In this document: positions 46,680 through 58,754 of the stretch, piece after piece
Position numbering within the stretch: the first letter of the stretch is position 1
Layout: each line of letters starts with the position of its first letter
NCBI GenBank assembly: GCA_026545765.1
Contig: CM048840.1
Span: 6,545,765 to 6,609,764, forward strand
Direction of reading: 5' to 3'
Origin: Plantago major
Taxonomy: Eukaryota > Streptophyta > Magnoliopsida > Lamiales > Plantaginaceae
Length of the DNA: 64,000 bases
Translations under genes and position numbers: made by a program
The notes under the pieces: model-generated
What the model was told of the DNA's origin: nothing
The model's database searches: none
The model's input: only the letters and a program-made list of their open reading frames with translations

Positions 46680-49600
46680 GGAAGTACAATTTAATTACAA
46701 TGCCACAAACGAGCCCGATCGTTAACCTCGCAAGTCCGACCCCGATAGGATAAAATAACAAGCTCCTAAATAATGAAAGTAAAATATTTTTTGACTTTTA
46801 TCTATATTTGATATTTTTGAATTTGCGTTTATGGGGAGCGCAGTTTATTTCCACTCGGGCTCCATCCCAAGAATTGTTAAAGACAAAATATAACAATGAA
46901 ATTAATATATTAAATCTATTAAAGTGAGCCCGCTCGAAGCCAGAGGGGAGATAGTCTAGGCACCCCAAAATCACAAACTCAAAATATCTTCTGGGGCGCA
47001 GAGTATATTTCCATTCGGACACCGTACGTGGCTCAAAATAACATTTAATGTAGTACAATTTTATTACAAAGCCACAAACGAGCATGCATGATCACACAAA
47101 CAAGCCCGATCGGTAACCCCGCAAGCCCGACCATGTTGGGGGTAAAATAACATGCTCCCAAATAATGAAAGTAAAGTATTCTTGACATTTTTTTGGATAT
47201 TTGATATTTTCGAATTTGCGATTATGGGCGCGTAGTTTATTTCCATTCGAACTCAGGCTATATATAGGTTTAATTTTATAGATTCAACATTTCATCGTTA
47301 TATTTTGTCTTCCACATTTTTTTAGTTATTTGCTATTTTAAATTTGCGATTCTGGGACGCATAGTCTATTTCCACTCGGCCGCCATACGAGCTCACTTTT
47401 ATAGATTTAAAAATTTCATTTGATCGTGCTCGTTCGTGGTGTTGTAATTAACTAGTACACTGCCTTTTGTCTTTTGCATTCGTAGCGGGTATCATGTTCT
47501 TCTATGCCACGGACGAGATCGGATATGTTGTCTTTTAACATTTCTTAAGATATTTGTCTATGTCACGTACGATGTCCGAGTGGAAATAAACTACGCACCT
47601 TAGAAGTTGCTTTGAGTTTGCAATTATGGGGGGCACAGTCTATCTCTACTTGGGCTCTGTGGAGCGTGAGTATTTGCAACATGAAGTGCGCACAGGTCGC
47701 TTTAACAAACCCATTTTTAATTTCATTGTTATATTTTGTCTTCCACAATGTTTTAGATATTTGCTATTTTAAATTTGTGATTATGGGGCGCATAGTCTAT
47801 TTCCACTCGGCCGCCATACGGGCTAATTTTTATAGATTTAACAATATCATTTGACCGGGCTCGTTCGGGGCGTTGTAATTAATGTACGCTAAAAAAGCAT
47901 TTAATGTACAATTTAATTACAACGCCATAAAACGAGCCCAGCCAAACTAACGAGCCTGATCGGAATTCCCGCAAGCCGACTCCAATAGTGTAAAATAACA
48001 TGCACCCAAACAATTAAATTAAAATATTAAATCCAAAAAATTAAGCCCGGGCGGAGATAGATTGCGCGCCCTATTATCGCAAACTCAAAATAGCAAATGT
48101 CTCGAAAAAATATTCGTCACAGAATCAAATAACAATATCAAATCCCGATAGAGATTATACTGTACATACAACTAACATGCATATTCTATTTTGCCACCAT
48201 CGTCGAGCCAGTAGCAAAATAACAAATTCAACCTAACACTAAAAAAAGCATTTAATGTACAATTTAATTACAATGTCACAAAATAGTCCAGTCAAACTAA
48301 CGAGCCCGATCTGCTACGCCAATTACCGACTCAATAGGGTAAAAAAATATAGTGCCAAACAATAAAATTAAATATTAAATCTATAAAAAATTAGCTCTAT
48401 AAAAGTTAATTGCAATGCCTACAACAGGCCCGATCAAATTAAACATATAGAAGTGAGCCCGTCCGATGGCAACTTCTATTTTCACTTGGGCTCACTTCTA
48501 TTTCCACTAGCTCGGGCACCGCATGGGCTCACTTCTATAGATTTAATACTTTAATCTTATTGTTAGGCGTGATTTTTTTTACCCTACCGAGTCGGTATGT
48601 GGGTCTCCAATCGGGCCTTTTTTAGGGGCAAATGATATATGTTGTAGATTAAATTTATAGAAGCGAGCCCGTCCTATGTCTAAGTGGAAATAGAAGGGAG
48701 CCCGTCCGGGCTCACTAGTTTCAATGGGCTCGCTGGTGAATTGATATTTTAGTACCTAAATTGGACAGTACCATTTCAGAGAACTGTACTTATCGCCATG
48801 TAAAATAACGAGTTAGATTGCGCGCCCCAGAACCGCATACTCAAAATATAGCTTTTGGGGCACCGAATATGCTCGAAATGCACATAGGGGTGCGCAATCT
48901 ATTTCTACTCGGGCACCGCACGGACTCACTTCTATAGATTTAATACTTTAACTTCATTGTTTGGCGGGATTTTTTTATGCTATCGAGTCGGGCTTGCGGG
49001 TCTCCAATCGGGCTTTTTTTAGGGGGCAAATGATATATGCTGCAGATTAAAAAAATGACAAAGAGAAAGAGATGGCACAGTTTACAACTTCTAGATTTAA
49101 AAAAGGTTATTTTTTTGATCGCGCTGTTATGACATTTGCAATTTTTTCGCATCTTCTTTTTATAAAAGTTAGGTCTATAAAAGTTAATTGCAATGCCACG
49201 CACGAGGTTGTAATTAACGTGTAAACTAAATGCCTTTTTTCTTTTGCGTTCGTAGCGGATATCATGTTCTTTATGCCACGCACGAGGTTGTATATGTTGT
49301 TTGTAACATTTTTTAGGATATTTGCTATTTTGAACTTGAGTTTCTTGGATGCGTAGCCTATTTTCACTCGGGCACCAGATGGGCTCACTTCTATAGATTT
49401 AATATTTTAATATGACCGGGCTCGTTGGTGGCGTTGTGATTAACTTGTGCAATAGGTGCCTTTTTTTTCCTTAGCGTTAGGTTGGGTTTGTAATTTTTAG
49501 CGCATGTTATTTTAAACTAGCCCCGTACATTGGCCTATTTCTACGGGCACAGGACGGGCTCACTTTTATAGATTTTAATATTTTTAATTTCATTGTTTGG

Positions 49601-49740
49601 TGCATGTTATTTTACACTATCCCCGGACGGAGTGCGTTGTTTTTGCTAGAAAAGTTATGCGAGCTTTCAGATCGGGCTTGTTAGTTTCAACGGATTCGGC
49701 GGTGACGCTGTAATTAACTTGTACATTAAATGTTTTTTTT
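46680..49740. repeat. 3-kb mosaic of degenerate GC-rich modules in both orientations
   Basis: A box reading roughly TTATGGGGCGC, ATAGTCTATTTCCACTCGGGC, then CGGGCTCACTTCTATAGATT recurs at about 46830, 46995, 47221, 47347, 47630, 47776, 48491, 48890, 49345 and 49530 on the plus strand. On the minus strand it recurs at about 47574, 48045, 48676 and 48810. A second box (ACAATTTAATTACAA.GCC, CGAGCCCGATCGG) recurs at 46685, 47050, 47910 and 48255, with its reverse (GGGCTCGTT.G.GGCGTTGTAATTAA) at 47420, 47855 and 49420. Longer direct pairs exist: 48501-48653 with 48900-49050, and 47473-47556 with 49242-49331. There is no coding sequence, no clean period and no clear element ends. Confidence 0.75.
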
Positions 49741-51363
49741 TTAAATTTCATTAGTATTGAAAATTCATACACAATTAGATTTCACACATTTAATACAAAT
49801 TTGAGTTTTTAAATGGAAGAGTTTTTGGTTCACGGATACATAAGTTGGAATCTTCATTAAAATAAACTACACCCCATATAAAATTTCCACTAGAATAGAC
49901 TTCATAAAGTTGAAACCAACCATGAGTACGGGAAAATTTTGAAGCATTAATATAGATGATTAGATTCAACATCACTTTACAAGTTTGAACTTGTAGACGA
50001 TAATGGACTTTTTCAATCTTGCATCTAGATATTTAAAAAGGCGGTTCATAATTGAAAAATTACCTATACTTCAATTTGAAATCATAACACTATAAGTATT
50101 GAGGTTTACAAGGTTAATCGATAAAATACATTATGTAACACAAAAATGCAGCATCAATGCTCACGATATTATTTTGTTTCTTTTCTCTAAGTTACATTTG
50201 TAATCTACATCGATATCTTAGAGTTTGCAGTGGAAAAATCTTCACCATTTTATTCAAATTAAACCGCATTTAATTCACTATTTCGACCAACTAAAACAGG
50301 CCGACGGGTAAGCACAACCCACAAGTATTGCTATTGTATCCGGCAAACTCTTGGAAAAATTGGTTCCATATACCAATTTTACACCCAAGTTTGTAAAAAA
50401 TGCCTACAGTGTTTTGGTGTTTTTAAATAAAGGTCAAACGCCATACCAATCAGATTTGGTAGAATACGTAATATCAATCAGATAAGAGAAGTAAGAATAC
50501 ATCTGATCAGATTGACATAACGCTTTGGATTACCAAATTGGGCCATGAATCCCGTGCAACGCATGCTAGATTCACCTGAATTATTTTTCACCCAACAAGT
50601 AAGACTAGATAGGTCATAGGTGAATAATTTTGGCTATTTTATACGGCTGGGAAAATTCGATGAGCATAGTTCAAGCAGGAAAATAGAAAAAAAGGAAGGG
50701 GCAGCATATTACATGTACAAGCTTAAAGTTGGCCAACATAGTCGCATATAAAATTGTACACTACTTGTCATTTGTTAAAACTGATTTTGAATTGTCTTAC
50801 GGAACTAACAAAACGGTATATTAATTAACCAATTTAGTATAATGATTTGCAAATTCAAACGTCGATGATATCGATCGTTAACCATTAGCAACTTCCATGA
50901 CATCGCTAAAAAGAGTTGACATGCTCAAAAATATTGATGCATATAGTTCTTCAGTTTCATGGCCTGTTAGATGACTGATGATGATTTCACCAAAATATTA
51001 TGAAACTAATTTGTCTTAATTAACAACATTTCATTCTAGCATGGTCAATTTGTTTATCAATAGACTAATTAATAAAATTAAAATTCTCAACAGTCAACAG
51101 GTTTACTTTTTTCTTCCTGCTCCTTTCTTTCTTTAAGTCTATAGCTATTGACATTGAACAAACTAATTAGGAAGAATCAAGCACCAAAACATTAGTTCAA
51201 ATTTCACACTACGAACTTAACAAACAAGAATACAACATGAAACCTAACACACTTTTTTTAAATATTAGGGGTGTAATCTAGTGCGCCTCTAGCACCTAAT
51301 TTGTAATGTTGTTTATACATTATACTAGTTGAAAGATGAGATATAATATATATCAAATACTAT
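49741..51363. other. intergenic, nothing recognised
   Basis: AT-rich sequence without recognisable genes. It lies downstream of the 3' end of the phospholipase gene, which ends at 51684. Confidence 0.55.
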
Positions 51364-51490
51364 CGGAGTGTTTGGTTACGCGTTTGAATTGAGTTTTTTC
51401 AATTCCAGTTGCGTTTTTATATACAAAAACTATACAAAAACTCAATTTAAATTGAGAAAACTCAATTCAAACGTGTAACCAAACACTCCG
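51364..51490. repeat. near-perfect foldback MITE
   Basis: The left arm CGGAGTGTTTGGTTACGCGT and following bases to about 51410 pair almost perfectly with the right arm, which ends ACGTGTAACCAAACACTCCG at 51490. The whole 127 bp can form one long hairpin. The flanks are TAT on both sides, a possible 3-bp duplication as in PIF/Harbinger MITEs. It resembles the foldback at 641-757. It sits about 190 bp beyond the stop of the phospholipase gene and may be transcribed with its 3' UTR. Confidence 0.75.
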
Positions 51491-51683
51491 TATATGTTTC
51501 TTGAAACATAACATAAATAATATAAAGTTTGGGTTTCAATACAATTTTGAATGATACAAATGTTCACATATTTCTACTCAACGAGAAAGTCCACATCTAC
51601 GTAATGGAATTTATGAATTACGATTACGTACATACGTTTTCAAATCCAGCTAACATAAATTAGATCCAAGAAAACACAAACGA

Positions 51684-53048
51684 CTAAGCTTTATCATCGT
51701 CGTCATCATCTTCTATGTCCGTATAATCACCAGTACTATTTTCCACTTCATGATCATCTAGTACCCAAGAGCCATCTTCCTTCTGAACCATACCCTTGTT
51801 CTTCTCAACCCACCATGAGACCGGAGTTACATACTCATCTCTCAGGGCAGTCGAAGTCTTATTAACGAATGAGATTCCCCTCTCAAATGTGCCCCTTTTT
51901 CCTAGCACTGATGGCATATAAGCACCCTCTAAATCATGCCAAGTATCAACATCTCCCGGCCATTTCAGGAAATCTAGTTTTAGACTATCAACTTTAAGCT
52001 CCACTCCAATTTTTACATACGGAATTGGTGGTATATCAGGGACTATGTCCCAAACATTTTGGATGTCCAACATGTGCAGATCCTTCATTGAACTTACAAT
52101 GTTTCTGTAATTAGAATCTCCGACTTTTGGGCTACCAAATTTAAAAGCAGTAACCATATATGGGTTGTTTGGCTTGTCCGTAGACTTGTTAAACCCGGTC
52201 GCAACTATATCAGCTGCATTCAGGGTCGTCAGGGCTGCACCTAGACTATGCCCTGTCACAGTTATGCTTAGTTCCTCATGCTTGTACTTTTCCACTTGTC
52301 TCTTTATTTCATACAACACCTTCAATAATTAATAGTCCGACCCGTGAGTAAATTTTAGAGTACGTACGCTATGGTTGAGTTATAGAATAAGGGATATGAT
52401 ATATTGCAAATGATTCGAAATGAATAGAAATTGATTTGTAATTGAACGCTTTACCTGGCTACGAGCACTGGTTTTGGCGACGGGTGAATCAGGGTCCTTT
52501 GAAGTGTAAAGAGAAAGAAATCCTTGGTGAACGTATGCATTTTCACCTGCTTTCCCAAGAATCTTGGTTGCTGGCACAAGAGGCAATTCAAGATTTTTAG
52601 CCCATTCAACTGGCAAAACCGTCCCTCTCCAAGCAACCAAAATGTCCCTTCTTCCTAGCGCCTTTTTCCCTTGTTCCGTTGCTACAGCCACATACCCAAT
52701 CCAATTCGATTTCTTGAGCAACGGATTAGGTGACATAGATCTCAACATGAATCCTTGCGGAAGTAGAACTGTAGATGTCGCGTAAATATACTTGACAACT
52801 TCATATTTGAATGGATTTCCTTTCACTAGTCCTACTCTCTCGAATAAGTTCCGCCTTGAGTATCTGCTGGTACCGGTATACCTTGACAACAACTCTATAT
52901 TGAAGGTATCGTAAGTGGCTTGAGCCATGGAACCGTAGTGAATAATGTATTGCTTTAGATCATCGTCTAAAGGGTTCAGGAGGTTCTGCCAATTGTTCAC
53001 ACCACTGAGCTGCCTCCATCTTCGTGATATGTTTTGTATCATTTTCAT
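51684..53048 (-). CDS. phospholipase A1, class II (PLA1-II, DAD1-like acylhydrolase)
   Basis: This is a plant triacylglycerol lipase-fold enzyme that removes the sn-1 acyl chain from phospholipids or galactolipids. Two exons, 53048-52455 and 52319-51684, are separated by a 135-bp GT-AG intron in phase 0. They encode about 409 residues, the normal length for PLA1-II (the Arabidopsis PLA1-IIgamma type has about 419). The ATG at 53048 has a stop just upstream. The family start RRWRQLSGVNNWQNLLNPLD is present, then YGSMAQATYDTFN and WIGYVAVATEQGKKALGRRD. The lipase box TGHSLGAAL places the catalytic Ser near residue 223. The probable partners are Asp about 289 (VWDIVPDIP) and His about 326 (TWHDLEGAY). 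KNKGMVQKEDGSWVLDDHE and an acidic tail follow. With no transit peptide it should be cytosolic. It looks intact. Confidence 0.93.
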
Positions 53049-55038
53049 CACTAGCTATGTCAATTGAGGAATTCATGTATGAGTTTAGTTTGGCAGCTGG
53101 GAAATATCTAACATAGCTCCCAACAAAAAATCACACCAATTACATGTTCAAGAAGTTAGTTGTACTCATGCATGAATCTTTGATCGATCAAGTTATACGT
53201 ACACGCTTATTCTTACTTGCTTTAAGTATGACCCCAACACTACTTATCGGTAATAAACATACATGATATCCACCTGACGTGTATGTCTACTGAACATTGA
53301 TAACTGCGCACGTCGGTCCTTAATAGATCGTAACGGATCGGATAGTGGATAAGTAACTCGATCACCTAATACTATAAAAATTGAGAAAATGTGAAAGGAA
53401 TAAATTTTGCCTAATTGAGAACTTAACCTAATATATTGTGACGTTATGTGCAACAAATTGCACAACACCATCTGTAGACAAAAAACACCAATTCATGAAC
53501 AAAATTTAGGTGTCATATATTCTTGTCTTATATTAATTAATAGTTCATCCATCACTCCACGGCGTTTAACAACTTATACATCATCAGTATAAATATGTAT
53601 GCGCAGTTAATATATTAATTAAGATTGATTGTGATATTTTAACTTAAGGTGTTACAATCAATTATTAATTTTCCCTAGCTTTTCTAATTCCAGACGCTAG
53701 AATCTGTTCTTGATGCTATATAGCCACCATGCATCATGCTTATTTGTTGCTTAATAATAAAATGAATAATTAATACTACTAATATCACAGTCAAACATGT
53801 CATGACATTATCTGTGCAAACCAATAACCATAGATCATTCATCTAAAATATTCACAAGAGATTTGAGAAACTATTTGACCCTTAGAATATTGAACACTAT
53901 TGGCACGTCACGGGTGATAAAATGTCATACATACTACCAAAAAAGAAGAAAAAGTAATGTCATTTTCGAATAATTGGTGTGATTTGTCCCTTTGCTTAAT
54001 TAATTTGATTGAAAAGATTCATTCAACATTGTTACACGGTTAATAATCGTGTCACATCGTTTAGTACATATTAGCTTGTCGATTATATAATTGCAACCCG
54101 TCGTTATCTTATATATAGCAGTATGACCCGACCGTGTATTAAGACCAATTGGTGGTATCATATCATATTTATTAACATACAATTTTCTTCTTTTTTCTAG
54201 AGTGATTATCCTTTTCTTTTTCTTCTTTCTGGATTATATTGATGTAATTGCTGCACATGAAGCCAAACAACAAAGTGGTCCAAAGTTTTGGATTAAGTTG
54301 GGGGGGGATAATGAAGAGAAACCAAACCTGATTGTGATAGAATTACTCATTCGGAAACATATTCTTGACTATGATAATGTACAAAATTAAGTTTGTCTCA
54401 TTTGTTTGGCTGCTAAATCGAATTAAAAAACAGAAAATTGGTACAAATTCGTGGGCCTTAAAGGGTAGATATATTTTGGTCCAATGATGTTGACCTTTAA
54501 TCTCATATTAAACCCATTGTTTTATTTTCTCTCTTGGTATTCAATTTATCATGGTTCACGGGAAAAGTCAGCTAAAGTAATTAAATACAACGATGTTTAT
54601 ATATAAACATATGTGGTGTGATGTATTTGGTGATTAAATTTGTTAGATTTGATGTGCATTAAGCGTGGCAAAATAAATGAAGTATACTATTTTCAAATTA
54701 GGAACAAACAGATTTATAGATCAAACGAGTAGAGTGTGCATAAGAATTGCTCAATCTGTCGAGTACATATCAAAACCTTCTACTTCAAGATCATATAAAA
54801 AGAAGCTCGAGATATATTTTAAATGGACAAAATCGCCACCCATGTATTATTGTTATCCAAACTAACTCTAAATATGTTATATCTAACCATTACCAAATAG
54901 TCCATAACTCACCAACAATTAATCGAACAACTGTACATTGCAGCAAGATAGATTAACTAACCATTATCTATTTGATTGAACATTATCTATTCAGTTGTTC
55001 AAGCAACCATTTTGACATAATACTTGCCGTTAAGCTTA
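53049..55038. other. intergenic, including the phospholipase gene upstream region
   Basis: AT-rich sequence with no recognisable gene. The part next to 53048 should hold the phospholipase promoter, but I see no decisive TATA box. Frames at 54202-54390 and 54677-54956 are short and have no motif. Confidence 0.55.
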
Positions 55039-55040
55039 TA

Positions 55041-55273
55041 CTCCCTCACTCCCATAGAAGATGTCAAATTTTGACTTTGATTATAAATTAATTTTAAACT
55101 GTGATGATAAATTGTACAATTAAATTATATAATAAACTTTACTTTCGTAAATTTTCATGAAACAATTTAATTGAACATTTTTACATTATAGTTTAAAATT
55201 AATTCATAGTCAAAGTTGAGATTTATTGATCGCGAAAAGTCAATACTAAACAGTTTCTATGGGACGAATGGAG
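55041..55273. mobile_element. Stowaway-like MITE (Tc1/mariner)
   Basis: This 233-bp element begins CTCCCTCACTCCCATAGAAG and ends TTCTATGGGACGAATGGAG, flanked by TA (55039-55040 and 55274-55275). Inside, GACTTTGATTATAAATTAAT and its near reverse complement near the other end extend the inverted repeat. CTCCCTCCGTCCC-type ends with TA duplication are typical of plant Stowaway MITEs. Confidence 0.9.
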
Positions 55274-55515
55274 TATACTTTCTCATGCTTTATTAAAAGT
55301 TGGGCCATCGACAATGTTGGGCCTGTGCAACAGACCTCCTCGCATCAGTCCAACAGGACAAGTTTGACAGAGAGTCTAATTGGACAGTTGTTTACTCCAT
55401 TACAACTCCTCAGGCCCAGATCCATTACGTATTCGTTTGAACCGTTTCCAAATAAAGCGAAATTATGGCCAAGAGTTGCATATTGTACCTGTCAAGAACG
55501 GTGGATATAAAGGTA

Positions 55516-56326
55516 GGGGCATGTTAAACGCAGAACACATTTTACTAAACGCAGAACACTTTTTTATATATTGCAAAAGGCCCTTCAACTGATAAAAATA
55601 TTGAATTAGTCTCAATTTCCGAAAAAATTCTCAAATTATTGCATCTTCGAAAATATATAAACATATATACACAACAAAAATCAATATCGTACAATCATTA
55701 GCCATATTATATCGATGATGACAAATATAAAAATATTTTTATTATTTTAATTTGGTAGTTGTAGTTGTTAATTATTACTCAATTACATTAGTATATTTAA
55801 ATTGATTTTTAAAAAAAATCAAAAAATCCAAAAAATAACAAAAAAGAAACGCAAAAACGGTTAAAAATGATAAAAACCGACCACACGAGTCGTCTCGTCG
55901 GGTTTGAAAACGACGAGAACATCTCGTCAGCTTTGAAGCTGACCTGTCTCCTCAAGGCTGACCAGATCGGAGCATGGCTGCTTCGATCGGAGCAGCCAAG
56001 CTCCGATCGGAGCTTCTCCATATCGAAGCATCTCCGATCTGGTCAAGTTTGCTCCGGCAAACTCCAAATCGGAGATGCTCCGGTCACCGGCGATGATTCT
56101 TCATGGATCTTCGTGTTCTTCGTGTTTTTTTTTTTAAGTTTTTTCGATTTATTCATTCGGATGATAAAATTAATTCAAATAAACTTGTTTTATGTTTTTT
56201 AGGTAAAATAGTAATTTTTTCAAATTATTAAATCATTTTGTAAATTATAATAATAGTGGTATTATATGTAATATGTAAAAATTTGGTCTGTGTTTAGTAA
56301 AAAGTGTTCTGCGTTTAACATTCGTG
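55516..56326. mobile_element. 811-bp TIR element with palindrome-rich core
   Basis: Terminal inverted repeats of about 30 bp surround ATGTTAAACGCAGAACAC (left, 55521) and its reverse complement GTGTTCTGCGTTTAACAT (right, 56304-56321). An 8-bp direct repeat TAAAGGTA flanks both sides (55508-55515 and 56327-56334). The ACGCAGAACAC word is doubled at the left end. The core (about 55875-56090) is GC-rich and full of CGATCGGAGC, GCTCCGATCG, AAGCTGAC and CGTCTCGTCG mini-palindromes, unlike its AT-rich arms. A 111-codon frame inside (55867-56202) has no recognisable motif. The 8-bp duplication suggests hAT, or a MULE with one mismatched base; the family is not settled. Confidence 0.75.
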
Positions 56327-56549
56327 TAAAGGTAAATATGTACAAACTTATTACCGTATGAATAATACCATCCAATTTCTATCAAATACAAGTCGAAGCA
56401 GATTACTGGTAAACTAATTAATACTCACCTTTGAATAATATGCCTGTACTTAATTATATTTATTTCGTCATTCTTTAAGCTACTGCTTTAATCTATGTTT
56501 TTTGTTATTTGTTGTTTAATTAATCAGGTTTAGGCAGCAAATTCTGAGA

Positions 56550-58754
56550 ATGGTTCCATGGACTCGAAGTAAAAGACTCAAGGTGATCATCATTGATTTC
56601 CCAAACTTCTATTTTTCGGCTTATTTCGATCTGCCAATGTTTCTCACGTTTGTCTTTGACTTTCAAGTAATTAACCTACGAAATCAGTTTGTCTTTCCCC
56701 TAATATAGGAATTTCAATAATTTCAGGAAAAAAAAAAAGTTTCAACTTATTTTAAACAAGTTAATTTAATTTGAGAAGTTGGTAAAATTGGACTGTGAAT
56801 GAAATTTTGTCTGTATTTTCGAATAATAATTGAAAAATAGTACTTTTGCGATCGTCTCTTTGTGAAAACCAAATCAAACCATTACAAATTTGGTCACAAC
56901 CATCGCATCTATAACTAGAAACATGACAATGTTTAGAATTACAGGTAATACAAATATACAGGTAATTATATATTTGTAATTAAATATATAATGTTAAACT
57001 GGTCTCTTCAATGTACTGTCTTTCGTAGAAGTTTGTATTGAAGGTTTTATGATCGAACGGGTTTTATGAAGTTTACCTTATGTAATATATATAATATATA
57101 TATACTGTTGTGTTAGGCATGTCAAGAAAGAGAAAAGGACCGGATTAGTGAAGTGCCAGAGACATTCTTGTTCACATAATGTCATTGTTAACGATGAAAG
57201 AAGCTGGAATGACGTGTGCGCTATCGAGGAGATGGAAACATGTATGGGCCTATGTTCCAACTCTTAACTTTGATGCTTCTGAGAAAGTGATTGAGTTGGA
57301 TAATATATGGCCACAGAATACCGCGGCCTGTAAGTTAAAATCGAGGCTGGAAGAGCGTAAGTATATACGTTGGGTGGACCAAGTCGTTAGTACACATAAA
57401 GCTCCAACTATTGATGATTTTGAAGTATGGTTTTGTTTAGATGAAACGAAAAGCAAACATATTGATAATTGGATCAAGTTTGCATCTCAGAAAGGAGTAA
57501 AAAGGCTTAACTTGCTGTTTACTGTTTATGAGGGACTAGGACACGGGCCAGCCTATTCTCTTACCAGCTCTTCCTTCAGATCATTGATTTCTCTTCAGTT
57601 GAGATATGTAGAAGTGACCGGTCAAGTTCTTGAGAAAATTTTATGTGACTGTCACTCTCTCGAAGATTTATCCATGTCACACTCAAAATCACTTGTTAAG
57701 TTTAATGTTAATGGTTCATCACTTAGTTTGAATTAAGTCCTTAAGGATAACTTACTGTCGGAACCTAGAATATTTGGAGATATCTGCACCAAATCTTGTA
57801 TCTGTCAAATATGACAGTTCAGTATCGGATGGTTTGCCACTCAAAAACACCCCTAACCTTACTGAACTTTCTGTTAGTGGTCTCTTCTACGGATATTTGC
57901 ATTGTGGCCTGCCTTTAGAGCTTATGAGTTTTATCACTCGTCAAATCCAAGTGCTCAAGATAAGTGGATCATGTTATATTAAGGTTAGTACTGCACTCAA
58001 CAGTTCTTTCTTGCATATTGCATTTTTCTTGATTACAATATTGTTACTCATAAATTGCTGTGGCCTTGTTATTCAGCCAATTACAGAACATTTTCCAGTA
58101 TGCCCAAGACTCGAGATACTAGACGTTGCACTTGATACATATAAACATGGCACTCTTCTTTGCATGAGTTCCTTGGTAAAGGCTTGTCCTTCCTTGCACA
58201 AGCTTGTACTCCGGGTAAGTGCCCAATCAATTTTAATTGCAGACTCCTGTCTAACAATTCACCTTTAATAGAGCCAAGATTTATGTGTAATTTAGCATTT
58301 ATTAACCAGGAGTTCTTTACTTTATGCCCCCTTGATTCGTGATCTATTATGACAAAAACCTGGAAATTAATAAATTTATTCTTTGGTGAGATTATATGTT
58401 ATGATGCTGCATCTTTTGTAGAATATGACTATAAATATATGCTACCTGCTGCAGCTTTATGGTTGTCTAGATGACAAGAGTACTGGAAGAGAAATGGACA
58501 GAATGAAAGCTGAAGCATGTGTACATGCCCAGCTGAAAATTGTAGAGATTGTGGAATTTCCTGACACAGCCTTTCGTTTTGTAAAGTATCTAGTCAAGAG
58601 TTGTGTTTCACTAGAAAAGATGATCATCGATCCTTGCTGTTCAAGAGGACTACCATGGGAGTCTGCATTCGGGAAGGAAACTAGTAGAGCACGGAAGAAG
58701 GCCAAGCAAGTACACTCAATTGTTAAATCTGGGACGATCCTTGAAATCCTTTAG
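56550..58754 (+). pseudogene. F-box/LRR/FBD-type protein gene, frame-disrupted
   Basis: The product would be a substrate adaptor of SCF ubiquitin ligases. The model has five parts: a short first exon 56550-56582 (MVPWTRSKRLK), a main exon 57117-57983, then 58077-58214 and 58455-58754, with GT-AG introns 57984-58076 and 58215-58454. The F-box reads DRISEVPETFL, then HIMSLLTMKEAGMTCALSRR and WKHVWAYVPTLNFD. LRR-like stretches follow (FRSLISLQLRYVEVTGQVLE, CHSLEDLSMS, NLEYLEISAPNLVSVKYD). The last exon has an FBD domain (AQLKIVEIVEF, CVSLEKMIIDP) ending at the 58752-58754 stop. The F-box frame is broken by one missing base at about 57172-57178. A second frame change with a TAA at 57734-57736 lies before YCRNLEYLE. 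Either it is a pseudogene or the assembly has two small errors. Confidence 0.82.

Noticed and set aside
46798-49388. Several 60-95 codon frames in the GC-rich mosaic
   Set aside because: They follow the repeat boxes on both strands and change with every copy, so they reflect repeats and not genes.
55867-56202. 111-codon frame inside the 811-bp TIR element
   Set aside because: It is built over mini-palindromes and ends in a Phe-rich AT tract. No domain is seen.
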